Assembly (NCBI RefSeq): GCF_001686985.1
Contig: NZ_CP015318.1
Span: forward strand, 2,106,001-2,170,000
DNA length: 64,000 nucleotides
Source of the DNA: Mesorhizobium amorphae CCNWGS0123
GTDB taxonomy: Bacteria; Pseudomonadota; Alphaproteobacteria; Rhizobiales; Rhizobiaceae
Direction: 5' to 3'
Shown here: piece after piece, positions 1 to 9,123 of the stretch
Position numbering within the stretch: position 1 is the stretch's first letter
Layout: the number at the start of each line of letters is the position of its first letter
Made by a program: the position numbers and the translations under genes
The notes under the pieces: generated by a model
What the model saw: only the letters and a program-made list of their open reading frames with translations
Told to the model about the DNA's origin: nothing
Databases searched by the model: none

Positions 1-573
<573 letters not shown>

Positions 574-574
<1 letters not shown>

Positions 575-1923
575 TAGGCCGCGGCCAACCCCGCATCCAG
601 CGCCTCGCCAATCTTCGCCACATCGGCCGCCGAGATCACCAGTGGCGGCGACAGGATGATCGTGTTGCCCGACACGCGCAGCATCACGCCGGCGGCATAG
701 GCAGCCTCGGCGACGGTGGCCAGGGTCTTCTTGTCGGCCGGCTTCTTGGCGGCGCGGTCGGAGACCAGTTCGAGTGCCGCCATCAGGCCCTGATAGCGGA
801 CGTCACCGACCAGCGCATGCTTCGCCTTCAGCGCTTCCAGCGCCTTGCCGAGTTCGACACCGCGCGCCGCCGCGTTCTCGTTGACGGCAAGCCGCTTGGT
901 TTCGGCCAGTGCCGCCAGCCCCGCCGCGCAGCCGACCGGATGGCAGGAATAGGTGTAGCCGTGGCCGATGGCGCCGAAGCTGGTTTTGTCGGCCTCGAAC
1001 ACATCGGCGACCTTGGCGCCGATCAGCGTCGCACCGAGCGGGAAATAGCCCGACGTGATCGCCTTGGCGATGGTCATGAAATCCGGTTTGACGCCGGACA
1101 GGCGCGAGCCCGACCAGGCGCCGGTGCGACCAAAACCGGTCACCACCTCGTCGGCGATGAGCAAAATGTCGTGGCGGTCGCAGATGGCGCGCACCAGCGG
1201 CATGAAGCTCTCATGGGGGACGATGACGCCGCCGGCGCCGAGCACCGGCTCCATGATGAAGGCGGCGATGGTGTCGGCGCCCTGGAAGGCGATCTCTTCC
1301 TCGATCGCCTGGGCGCAGAGTTTTGCCAGCTTCGCCGGATCGGTCTCGTCGAACGGGTTGCGGTAGGTCCACGGCGCCGGCGTGTGGAAGACGCCCGGCA
1401 GCAGCGGCTCGTAGTTGCGGCGGAAATTGGCGTTGCCGTTGACCGAAGCGCCGCCGAAATGCGTGCCGTGATAGCCCTTCTTCAGCGCCAGGAATTTTGT
1501 CCGGTCGCCCTGGCCGCGGATCTTCCAATACTGCCGCGAAAGCCGCAGCGCCGTCTCCACCGAATCCGATCCGCCCGAGGTGAAGAAGGCCCGCACCATG
1601 CCCTCCGGCGCGAACCAGTCGCAGAGCTCATAGGCAAGCTCGATCGACGGTCCGGTCGAGGTGCCGCGGAAGCCGGAATAATAGGGCAGGGCGTCGAGCT
1701 GTGCGGCGATCGCCTTCTTGATCGGGTCGCAGCTGTAGCCGAGATTGACGTTCCACAAGCCGCCGACGGCGTCGAGCACGGTGCGGCCGTCGACGTCGGT
1801 CACCGACACGCCGTCGCCCTTCATGATGATTTTCGGCGGCGTCGCGCGCATCTCGGCCGGATGCGCCATCGGGTGCCAGATCGGCTTGGCGTTGTTCTCG
1901 GTGAGGAAGTTGATGTCGCGCAT
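574..1923 (-). CDS. Class III (omega) aminotransferase, PLP-dependent
   Basis: A 449-residue protein of normal length for fold-type I class III transaminases, which move an amino group from an omega-amine or amino acid to a keto acid such as pyruvate. Visible hallmarks are SGGSDSVETALRL (cofactor phosphate region, about 116-128), the cofactor aspartate in IADEVVTGFGRTG (D258), and the Schiff-base lysine in TIAKAITSGYFPLGA (K287). It is the last gene of a minus-strand operon with the HAD hydrolase, the Tm-1-like protein and the IclR regulator. It starts 27 bases after the HAD stop. The substrate cannot be read from the sequence. Confidence 0.93.
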
Positions 1924-1950
1924 CGGTGAAAAACTCCGTTTCTTGAAACT

Positions 1951-2613
1951 TCAGGCTGCAAGGCCGAAATGCGCCAGCGCCTCGGCATAGCTTCGCGCCG
2001 GCTCGGCGACGTCGAAATGCACCGTCCGCATGCCGGCCGCGACCGCGCCATCGACATTGCGCTGCTGGTCGTCGACGAAGACGCAAGTCTCTGGCGGCAG
2101 ACGCAGCGCCTCGCTCACCATCGCATAGGCTTCGCGGTCGGGCTTGAGGATGTGGGTGTAGGTGGCGTCGACTATTGTCTCGAACAGCGACAGCAGCGGC
2201 AGGCGTTCGCGAAAGCTGCTGCCGTAGAACAGGTCGAGCTCGTTGGAGAGGATGGCGAGTTGGACGCCGGCTTCATGCGCCGTGCGGATCGCCCGCTCGG
2301 CCTCGGGCCGCACCACCGCCTGCGGGTCGGCGCCGCGCGCCCGTTGCACGAAGGTCGACATGTCGTTCCAGTCCTCGCCGACCATTCGGCCGACCTCGCG
2401 CGTGCGCGTCTTCCAATAGTCGCGTTCGCTGATCTCGTCGGCCTGCATGGCGCGCCAGAGCGGGTCGGATGCGGGTTCGAACGGTCCGCGCCAGTCGAGC
2501 GTGCCGGGCGCCAGCCCAAGCGCGCGTTCGGTCAACGCATGCGTCTCGAACAGCGTGCGGGTGACGACGCCGCCGAAATCGAGCACCAATGCCTGTGGCT
2601 TCAGCGTGCTCAT
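1951..2613 (-). CDS. HAD-superfamily hydrolase (haloacid dehalogenase-like)
   Basis: 220 residues with the HAD motifs in order: motif I LVLDFGGVVT near the N-terminus, motif II LAILSNE (about 120), the motif III lysine in HILKPDREAY, and motif IV FVDDQQRNVDGA. The aspartate after the nucleophile position is replaced by glycine (DFGG), as in many epoxide-hydrolase-N or dehalogenase-like members, so a plain phosphatase role is less certain. The ATG overlaps the stop of the upstream gene in an ATGA, indicating translational coupling. Confidence 0.88.
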   Translation of the reverse strand: MSTLKPQALVLDFGGVVTRTLFETHALTERALGLAPGTLDWRGPFEPASDPLWRAMQADEISERDYWKTRTREVGRMVGEDWNDMSTFVQRARGADPQAVVRPEAERAIRTAHEAGVQLAILSNELDLFYGSSFRERLPLLSLFETIVDATYTHILKPDREAYAMVSEALRLPPETCVFVDDQQRNVDGAVAAGMRTVHFDVAEPARSYAEALAHFGLAA

Positions 2614-3872
2614 CCGGCTTGCCTGCCTGCCGGCGCGCCCCGCGGCACGATGCCTTCGGCGACCCAGCGGTCGAAGATCTCCAGCGCCTTGGCACTGAAG
2701 GCGGCGTCGTTGATGTGGCCTGATATCTCGTGCAACTCGGCATTCGCAGGCACGCTCAGGCGCATCTCGTCGACGAAGGCGGTCAGCGCGTCCGGCTCGT
2801 GCAGCGGCTCGCCGTCCTGGTCCCATTGCTGGATGCCGCCCGCCGGCAGGATGAAAGCGGTTGGCCCTGTTGCCGCGGCAAGTTTCTCGCCGATGGCGCG
2901 CGCGATTTCCCTGCGTGTTTCGCCATCCGAAGTCACCGAGGCCAGCAGCCGGTTATGGGCGTGGTAAGGGCGCTCGATGAAGCGGGTTGGTACCGCCTGC
3001 CAGGTCGGAAAATCCACCATGTCGACTGCGCCCGGTGCGACGATCTGAGGGATACCCTGCCGCCCGGCGTTTTCCAGCCGGTCGGCGCCCGAGCTCACCA
3101 CCGAACCGGTGAGATGGTTGGCGAGTTCCTGCAGGCTGAAATCCATCACCGCAACGAAGCCGCGCTGTGCGGCGATCGCCTCCAGCGCCCATCCGCCCAT
3201 GCCGGTGGTGTGGAAGACGATGACCTCGTAGCCGCGCTTTTCGAGCTCCGGCTTCAGCGTCACCATATAGTGCAGGCAGCTTTTTCCCAGCGAGCTCATG
3301 CCGATCCGCGGCCTGGCCTGGTCCGGCTTGACGACGGCCCGAGCCGCACCCACCACCGCGCCGCTGGCTTGCGACAACACCGCCTTGCAGGCGCTGTTGA
3401 GGCCATAGAGCCCGCCCGCCCACAGGATCATCATGAGGTCGGTGGCGATCCGCTCCGGCGGCAACAGATGCGAATAGGCGATGGTCGAGACGACGAATTT
3501 CGGCACGCCGAGGGGCAGCGCCAGGGCGACGTCAAGCGCGAGGTCGGTACCCATCGTGCCGCCAAGCCCGATGAAGCCGTCGATCTCGCCCTGATCGTAG
3601 AGTGCACGCGCGAGCCGCGAGGCGCCGAGCGCCATCAGCGTCATAGCCGAATTCTCGTCGCCGCTGGCGACGATCGCCGCGATCGTCGTGTCCGCAGCTT
3701 GAGCCACGGCATGCTTGTCATGCGCCGGCCGGTAGGGCGGATCGCCGAGCACGCTGACATCCATCATCACCGCGACGCCGCCGACGGCCTCGATGCGCTC
3801 ACGCATGAACAAGAGCTCGTCGGCCTTGGTGTCGCCGGTGCCGATAACCAGGATTCGGCGTTTGTCCTCCAA
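2610..3872 (-). CDS. UPF0261/Tm-1-like ATP-binding domain protein
   Basis: 420 residues, matching the usual length of the Tm-1-like (UPF0261) family. The N-terminus ILVIGTGDTKADELLFM, the GLGGTMGTDLA segment and the later FHTTGMGGWALE segment are characteristic. Homology to the tomato Tm-1 protein gives the family its name; its bacterial biochemical role is not settled. I chose the TTG at 3872 because GAGGAG lies 7 bases upstream and the conserved N-terminus starts directly after it. A longer frame exists upstream but overlaps the IclR gene. It is second in the operon, so it is probably co-regulated by the IclR protein. Confidence 0.87.
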   Translation of the reverse strand: MEDKRRILVIGTGDTKADELLFMRERIEAVGGVAVMMDVSVLGDPPYRPAHDKHAVAQAADTTIAAIVASGDENSAMTLMALGASRLARALYDQGEIDGFIGLGGTMGTDLALDVALALPLGVPKFVVSTIAYSHLLPPERIATDLMMILWAGGLYGLNSACKAVLSQASGAVVGAARAVVKPDQARPRIGMSSLGKSCLHYMVTLKPELEKRGYEVIVFHTTGMGGWALEAIAAQRGFVAVMDFSLQELANHLTGSVVSSGADRLENAGRQGIPQIVAPGAVDMVDFPTWQAVPTRFIERPYHAHNRLLASVTSDGETRREIARAIGEKLAAATGPTAFILPAGGIQQWDQDGEPLHEPDALTAFVDEMRLSVPANAELHEISGHINDAAFSAKALEIFDRWVAEGIVPRGAPAGRQAG

Positions 3873-3897
3873 AGTCAGTCTCCTCGCTGAATGATCA

Positions 3898-3948
3898 AGA
3901 TGCGCGCCTGCGTCATCATGCGCGTCATCGTCATCATGCGCGCCTGCG
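3898..3948. repeat. Short compound direct repeat at the 3' end of the IclR gene
   Basis: The strings ATGCGCGCCTGCG and TCATCATGCGCG are each present twice within about 50 bases. They span the stop codon of the IclR gene and the gap to the next gene. This looks like slippage expansion, and it changes the gene's last residues (ERRRA). Confidence 0.6.
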
Positions 3949-4704
3949 CTCCGGCAGGCTGCGCCGTCCGACAAGCCGCTCGCCGATGCTGTGCGCCGCG
4001 TCCGCGACGCCAGCGCCGTAGCGTTCGATATCGCCCTCCAGCACGCGCACCTGCGGCGCGGCAATGGCAATGGTGCCGATGGCGAGACCGTCTGCGCCGA
4101 GGATCGGTGCTGCGACGCTCTGCACGCCTTCCTCGAAGCCCTGCGAGCCGATCGAATGGCCGCGCGCACGCGCCGCCGCAATCTGTTCGGCCAGCGCGGC
4201 AGCACTGGACACGGTGAACGGCGTAAAGGCCGGCAGCGGCCCCGCGAGAATGGTGTCGCGGATGCGGTCTTCGGTAAAGGCCAGGAAGGCAATGCCCGAG
4301 GCGGTCGCATGCATCGGCAGGAGTTCGCCGAGCGCCACGCTGACGCGATTGGCCTTGGTTGATTCGACGACATGGACCGTGATCAGGCCGCGCCTGGAAT
4401 ATTCCGACAGATGCACCGTCTCGCCGGTCTCGGTGGCCAGAGCCTCGACCAGCGGCGCTGCCGTTCGCAGGAACGGAAACTGCGCCTCGCGCATCAGCGC
4501 CAGCCGACCGAGACCGGCGCCGAGCCGGTAGCGGCGCGTGCCTTCGTCCTGTTCGACCAGGCCGTGTTCCATAAGTGAGAGCAGCAGCCGGCGCGTCGTC
4601 GCCTTATCGAAGCCGGCATGCCGGGCGAGGTCGGCCAGCGCCAGCTCGGGCTCGCCGCGACCCAGCATTTCCAGCAGAGAAATGGCCTTGGCCACCGTGC
4701 TCAT
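3934..4704 (-). CDS. IclR-family transcriptional regulator
   Basis: 256 residues with an N-terminal winged helix (KAISLLEMLGRGEPELALADLARHAG, then the recognition helix DKATTRRLLLSL) and the C-terminal IclR effector domain (ETVHLSEYS, LPMHATASGIAFLAF, and the terminal EGVQSVAAPIL region). IclR proteins control adjacent catabolic operons and bind small acids. The ATG at 4704 is preceded by GGGAGG, and a start further upstream would add an unrelated tail. It is the first gene of the minus-strand operon and divergent from the permease, so it probably regulates both through the shared intergenic region. Confidence 0.93.
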   Translation of the reverse strand: MSTVAKAISLLEMLGRGEPELALADLARHAGFDKATTRRLLLSLMEHGLVEQDEGTRRYRLGAGLGRLALMREAQFPFLRTAAPLVEALATETGETVHLSEYSRRGLITVHVVESTKANRVSVALGELLPMHATASGIAFLAFTEDRIRDTILAGPLPAFTPFTVSSAAALAEQIAAARARGHSIGSQGFEEGVQSVAAPILGADGLAIGTIAIAAPQVRVLEGDIERYGAGVADAAHSIGERLVGRRSLPERRRA

Positions 4705-4765
4705 CTGGTTTCCGAACCTCCCTAGATACTTAACGTGCGAATTAACTTGACAGGAAGCGCCTTCC

Positions 4766-4798
4766 TTTGCAAGTCTATATTCGAAATGCCGTTGCAAA
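4766..4798. promoter_or_regulatory. Candidate operator: TTTGCAA ... TTGCAAA inverted pair
   Basis: A perfect 7-base inverted repeat (TTTGCAA at 4766-4772, TTGCAAA at 4792-4798) separated by 19 bases lies between the divergent IclR regulator and the permease. A TTGACA hexamer is present just before it at 4747. Assigning it to the IclR protein is inference from position. Confidence 0.45.
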
Positions 4799-4881
4799 TA
4801 GTGAAATGAACATCAGGCCCGCCAGAAGGCCTCGGCATCTCAGGGACACTTGGTTTCCGCAGCGCGGAATTGGAGGGTAAG

Positions 4882-6327
4882 ATGACGACAATTGTAGCCG
4901 GCGAAACAAACCGGCTGAGGAAGAACAGCCTAGGCGTGGGCGCCATCACCTTCATGGTGATCTCGGCCGCCGCACCTCTGACGGCCGTGGCCGGCGGCAC
5001 GCCGCTCGGCATGCTGATGGGCAACGGCGCGGGCTTTGCCGGCACCTATCTCATCGTGACGCTGCTGCTGCTCCTGTTCGCAGTCGGCTATGTCGCCATG
5101 TCGCGCCATGTCGGCAATGCAGGCGCCTTCTATGCCTATGCGGCGCGCGGCCTCGGCGGCCTGGCCGGCGGCGCCACCGCGCTGATTGCCATCCTGTCCT
5201 ACAATGCCATGCAGATCGGCGTCATGGGCCTTCTCGGCGCCGCCACCGCCGGGCTGTTCGCCGGCTGGGGCATCAACCTGCCCTGGTGGGTGTGGAGCTT
5301 CGTCGCCATCGCCATCGTTGCCGTGCTCGGCTACCGGCAGGTCGACCTGTCGGCCAAGATCCTGACCGTGCTGGTATTGGCCGAATATGTGGTGGTGCTG
5401 ATCCTCGACCTGGCGATCCTCAAGACCGGTGGCGACAGCGGACTGTCGGCCGCACCTTTCAGCTGGAGCCAGATCACCAGCGGCGCGCCGGCGATCGCCA
5501 TCCTGTTCTGCTTTGCCGCCTTCATCGGTTTCGAGGCAACGACGATCTATGCCGAAGAGGCGCGCGACCCCAAGGTCACCATTCCACGGGCGACCTATTT
5601 CTCCGTCATCCTGATCGGCGTCTTCTACATGGTCACCGCATGGCTGATGGCCGTCGGCGCCGGCGTCGACAAATTGCTGCCGGAGCTGCAGGGGCTTCAG
5701 GACCCGACGACTTTCCTGTTCGGCCTATCCGACCGCTACGCCGGAACGATGCTGTCGCATGCCATGAGCATCCTGTTCGTGTCGAGCCTGTTCGCCGGCG
5801 TGCTGGCGTTCCACAATGCCGTCGCCCGCTACATCTATGTCTCCGGCCGCGAAAAGCTCCTGCCGCAGACCATCGGCGTGACGCACATCGTGCATCAGAG
5901 CCCGCATGTCGCCTCGGTCATCCAGAGCGTGCTTGCCGCCGTCGTCGTCGGGCTCTTCGCCGTGCTCGGCCTCGATCCGGTGCTGGCGCTGTTCTCGTGG
6001 CTTACCAATGTCGCCACCCTTGGCGTCATCGTGATGATGGCGGTCGCCTCGCTCGCCGTGGTGATCTTCTTCCGCGCCAATCCCTCCAGCCAGGAAAACG
6101 TCGTGAAGACCACCATCCTGCCGGGGCTAACCTTCATCGCCTTCGTCATCATCATCTACCTGATCGTCATCAACTTCGGCAGCCTGTCGGGCGCGGGCGG
6201 CTTCCTTGGCGTCTTCCTGCCGGCGCTGGTGCTGATCGCGGCCGTGGTCGGCCTTGTGCTGGCCAGCGCTTTGAAGAGCCGTGACCCGGTCGCCTTCGCC
6301 GAGCTTGGACAGCCTCTGAAGGACTGA
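4882..6327 (+). CDS. APC-superfamily amino acid/amine permease
   Basis: 481 residues with about 12 hydrophobic spans. The N-terminus carries the APC signature LGVGAITFMVISAAAPLTAVAGG and TM6 has GFEATTIYAEEARDPKVTIPRA, both typical of cation-coupled amino acid/polyamine permeases of the inner membrane. The ATG at 4882 has GGAGGG 5 bases upstream, and the TTG at 4870 is part of that ribosome site. It is divergent from the IclR operon, which encodes a transaminase, so it plausibly imports that pathway's amine or amino acid. Confidence 0.92.
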   Translation: MTTIVAGETNRLRKNSLGVGAITFMVISAAAPLTAVAGGTPLGMLMGNGAGFAGTYLIVTLLLLLFAVGYVAMSRHVGNAGAFYAYAARGLGGLAGGATALIAILSYNAMQIGVMGLLGAATAGLFAGWGINLPWWVWSFVAIAIVAVLGYRQVDLSAKILTVLVLAEYVVVLILDLAILKTGGDSGLSAAPFSWSQITSGAPAIAILFCFAAFIGFEATTIYAEEARDPKVTIPRATYFSVILIGVFYMVTAWLMAVGAGVDKLLPELQGLQDPTTFLFGLSDRYAGTMLSHAMSILFVSSLFAGVLAFHNAVARYIYVSGREKLLPQTIGVTHIVHQSPHVASVIQSVLAAVVVGLFAVLGLDPVLALFSWLTNVATLGVIVMMAVASLAVVIFFRANPSSQENVVKTTILPGLTFIAFVIIIYLIVINFGSLSGAGGFLGVFLPALVLIAAVVGLVLASALKSRDPVAFAELGQPLKD

Positions 6328-6335
6328 AACAAACA

Positions 6336-6363
6336 GGGGCGGCGCGCTTGGCGCCGCCCCTTT
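6336..6363 (+). terminator. Rho-independent terminator after the permease
   Basis: A perfect 10-bp GC-rich stem (GGGGCGGCGC / GCGCCGCCCC) with a 5-base loop is followed by TTT, 8 bases after the permease stop. It lies only 23 bases before the P450 start, so it should separate the two units or attenuate readthrough. Confidence 0.8.
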
Positions 6364-6385
6364 GCCATCGCAGGGAGTAGCGGCG

Positions 6386-7579
6386 TTGAGCTTTGCCGAG
6401 AGCATCACCGTTGAGGCGCTGGAAGCCGATCCGTATCCGATCTATGCGGAACTGAGGCGCAGCGCGCCGGTCGCTTTCGTGCCGGCCGTCAATCTCTGGT
6501 TCGTTACCCGCTGGAAGGATGTGGAAACGGTCGCGAAGTCGCCCGACACCTTCTCCGCCGTCGTCGGGACATCTCCGGTCGAACGCTCGTTCGGCAAACC
6601 GACGATCCTGACGACCGACGGGGACGTCCACAAGGATCTGCGGCAAGGTATCGACCCCAAATACCGGCCGCGCACCGTCGCCTCCTATGCCGGCGACCTC
6701 GTGCGTTCGATTGCCGAACCTTATCTCGACCGGATCGCCGAACAGGGCTCGGCCGAGCTGATGGCCGACTATTTCGAGCCGGTCTCGACGCTCAGCCTGG
6801 CGCGCTCGCTTGGGCTGGTCGACATCGACATGCCGACCTTGCGCCGATGGTTCTATGGCCTCGCCCAGGGCGCCATCAATTTCGAGAACGACCCGAAGCG
6901 CCAGGAGATCGCCGATGCGATCAGCGCCGAGGTCGGCGCCGCCATCCTGCCGACGCTGGAGAGGCTTGTCCGCAAGCCCGATGATTCCGCTTTGTCGCAC
7001 ATGCTGCATGACGGCATGCCCGAGGGTAAAACGCGTCCGATCGATTTCCTGATGCCGAGCATCAAGGTCATCCTGCTCGGCGGCATGCAGGAGCCCGGCC
7101 ATGGCGCCGGCTCGATCCTTGCCGGCCTGCTCGCCCATCCCGAACAGTTGCGGCAGGTGCTCGACGATCCCGAAACCCTGGTGCCGAAGGCCGTCGACGA
7201 AGGCCTGCGCTGGGTGGCGCCGATCGGCACGCAGACGCGTCAGACGACGCGCAACGTCGAGCTCAGTGGCGTGACCATCCCGGCCGGCGCTCCGGTCGCG
7301 GCGCTTGTCTCTTCGGCAAGCCGCGACGAGAGCCGCTTCTCCGATCCCGACCGGTTCGACATCCATCGCGACGAAGGCAACCACGCCGCCTTCGGCTTCG
7401 GCCATCATTTCTGTTCAGGTCGGTTTTTCGCGCGCGAGCAGATGTGCTTGGCAGTAAAGCTGTTGCTCGAGCGCCTCCCGGACCTGCGGCTGGTGCCAGG
7501 CAAGGAACCGGTGTTCCGCGGCTGGGAGTTCCGCGCCCCGACCACATTGCATGTTTCCCTCGGAGTGAGTCGCCAATGA
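6386..7579 (+). CDS. Cytochrome P450
   Basis: 397 residues, typical of soluble bacterial class I P450s. The heme-binding loop FGFGHHFCSGRFFA is complete with the thiolate cysteine at about 343, and the K-helix ExxR is EGLR (272-275). The I-helix reads GGMQEPGHG rather than the usual AGxxT, so the acid-alcohol pair for O2 activation is altered, as in some specialised bacterial P450s. The TTG at 6386 follows AGGGAG; the TTG at 6362 lies within the terminator. No ferredoxin or reductase gene is adjacent. The stop overlaps the aldehyde dehydrogenase ATG (ATGA). Confidence 0.93.
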   Translation: MSFAESITVEALEADPYPIYAELRRSAPVAFVPAVNLWFVTRWKDVETVAKSPDTFSAVVGTSPVERSFGKPTILTTDGDVHKDLRQGIDPKYRPRTVASYAGDLVRSIAEPYLDRIAEQGSAELMADYFEPVSTLSLARSLGLVDIDMPTLRRWFYGLAQGAINFENDPKRQEIADAISAEVGAAILPTLERLVRKPDDSALSHMLHDGMPEGKTRPIDFLMPSIKVILLGGMQEPGHGAGSILAGLLAHPEQLRQVLDDPETLVPKAVDEGLRWVAPIGTQTRQTTRNVELSGVTIPAGAPVAALVSSASRDESRFSDPDRFDIHRDEGNHAAFGFGHHFCSGRFFAREQMCLAVKLLLERLPDLRLVPGKEPVFRGWEFRAPTTLHVSLGVSRQ

Positions 7580-9063
7580 TCAGCCAGAATGCTATCGACA
7601 CGCTGCGCAAAGTCGAGATCGGCGCGCGGGGCCTGTTCATCGATGGCGCCCAGACTGATGGCCTGAACGGCGAGACGCTGCCAGTAACGTCGCCGATCGA
7701 CGGCCGCCAGTTCGCCAGCATTGCCGACGGCAACGCCGCCGATGTCGATCATGCCGTGGCGTCGGCGCGCAAGACGTTCGAAAAGGGCTCGTGGTCGCGT
7801 GCCGCCCCTGCCTTCCGCAAGAAGGTGCTGACCAAGCTCGCCGAACTGATCGAGAAGCACGTCGATGAACTTGCCGTGCTCGGCGTGCGCGACAACGGCA
7901 CCGAGATCGGCATGGCCTACAAGGCCGAGCCGCTGTCGGCCGCCGGCACCATCCGCTACTACGCCGAGGCGATCGACAAGGTCTATGGCGAGATTGCGCC
8001 GACACCCGACAACGTGCTTGGCCTGATCCACAAGGAGCCGCTCGGCGTCGTCGGCGTCATCGTGCCTTGGAATTTCCCGCTGATGATCGGCGCCTGGAAG
8101 ATCGCGCCGGCGCTGGCCGCCGGCAATTGCGTGGTCGTCAAGCCGCCGGAGATCGCTTCGCTCACGCTTCTGCGGCTGGCTGAACTCGCCGCCGAAGCCG
8201 GGCTTCCCGGTGGCGTGCTCAACGTCGTCACAGGGCGCGGCGCGGTCGCCGGCGAGGCGCTCGGCCTGCACATGGATGTCGACGCCATTGCGTTTACCGG
8301 CTCTGGTCCGGTCGGTCGGCGGCTCCTCGAATACGCGGCGCGCTCGAACCTGAAGCGTGTCTTCCTCGAGCTCGGCGGCAAGTCGCCCAACATCGTCTTT
8401 GCTGACGCGCCGGACCTGAAGCAGGCGGCGACCGTCTCGGCCAACGGCATCTTCCGCAATTCCGGCCAGGTCTGCGTCGCCGGCTCACGCCTTCTCGTCC
8501 AGTCGTCAGTCTACGACCGCTTCATGGACGAGCTTCTCAAGGCGACCACCCGGCTGAAGGTCGGCGATCCGCTCGATCTGTTAAGCGACATCGGCGCGGT
8601 GTCGAGCGCCGAGCAACTGGACAAGAATCTCGGCTTCGTCGCCAGGGCGGCGGAAGAGGGCGCCCGCCTCGTCACCGGCGGCGAGCGCATCCTGGTTGAG
8701 ACCGGCGGCAGCTACATGGCGCCGACCATCTTCGAGAACGTGACGCACGACATGCAGCTCGCCCGCGAAGAGGTGTTCGGGCCGGTGCTCGGCGTCATGC
8801 GCTTCGACACCGAGGAAGAGGCGGTGAGCCTCGCCAATTCGACCGCCTACGGCCTCGCCTCGGCGGTGTGGACCGCGAACCTGTCGACGGCGCATCGGAT
8901 GGTGCGGGCGATCCGCGCCGGTGTCGTCCACGTCAACACCTATGGCGGCGCCGACATCACCGTGCCGCTCGGCGGCGTCAAGCAATCCGGCTTCGGCCGC
9001 GACAAGTCGCTGCACGCGCTCGACAAATACACCGATCTGAAGACCGCCTGGATCGCGCTCTAG
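7576..9063 (+). CDS. NAD(P)-dependent aldehyde dehydrogenase
   Basis: 495 residues, full length for the ALDH superfamily, which oxidises aldehydes to carboxylates. The oxyanion/cofactor motif VPWNFPLM, the general base in LELGGKSPN (E265) and the catalytic cysteine in GQVCVAGSR (C300) are all present. The C-terminal GGVKQSGFGRD motif is intact. Translation is coupled to the P450 by a 4-base overlap, so it may oxidise the aldehyde made when the P450 attacks an amine or ether; that pairing is inference. Confidence 0.95.
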   Translation: MISQNAIDTLRKVEIGARGLFIDGAQTDGLNGETLPVTSPIDGRQFASIADGNAADVDHAVASARKTFEKGSWSRAAPAFRKKVLTKLAELIEKHVDELAVLGVRDNGTEIGMAYKAEPLSAAGTIRYYAEAIDKVYGEIAPTPDNVLGLIHKEPLGVVGVIVPWNFPLMIGAWKIAPALAAGNCVVVKPPEIASLTLLRLAELAAEAGLPGGVLNVVTGRGAVAGEALGLHMDVDAIAFTGSGPVGRRLLEYAARSNLKRVFLELGGKSPNIVFADAPDLKQAATVSANGIFRNSGQVCVAGSRLLVQSSVYDRFMDELLKATTRLKVGDPLDLLSDIGAVSSAEQLDKNLGFVARAAEEGARLVTGGERILVETGGSYMAPTIFENVTHDMQLAREEVFGPVLGVMRFDTEEEAVSLANSTAYGLASAVWTANLSTAHRMVRAIRAGVVHVNTYGGADITVPLGGVKQSGFGRDKSLHALDKYTDLKTAWIAL

Positions 9064-9123
9064 AGCGTTTTCGATAACCAGCTCGCGCCATGAAACGATG
9101 GCCCACAAAGGGAGAGTTGCGCC

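Noticed and set aside
817..1929. 370-codon plus-strand frame opposite the aminotransferase
   Set aside because: Arginine/alanine-rich shadow of the minus-strand aminotransferase; no family-like segments. Similar long opposite-strand frames at 6170-7408, 9154-10665, 25270-27552 and 61467-63389 were rejected for the same reason.
9061..9123. Possible copy of the intergenic repeat (GAGCGTTTTCGATAA)
   Set aside because: Only a short match to the repeat at 59392; not enough to call.
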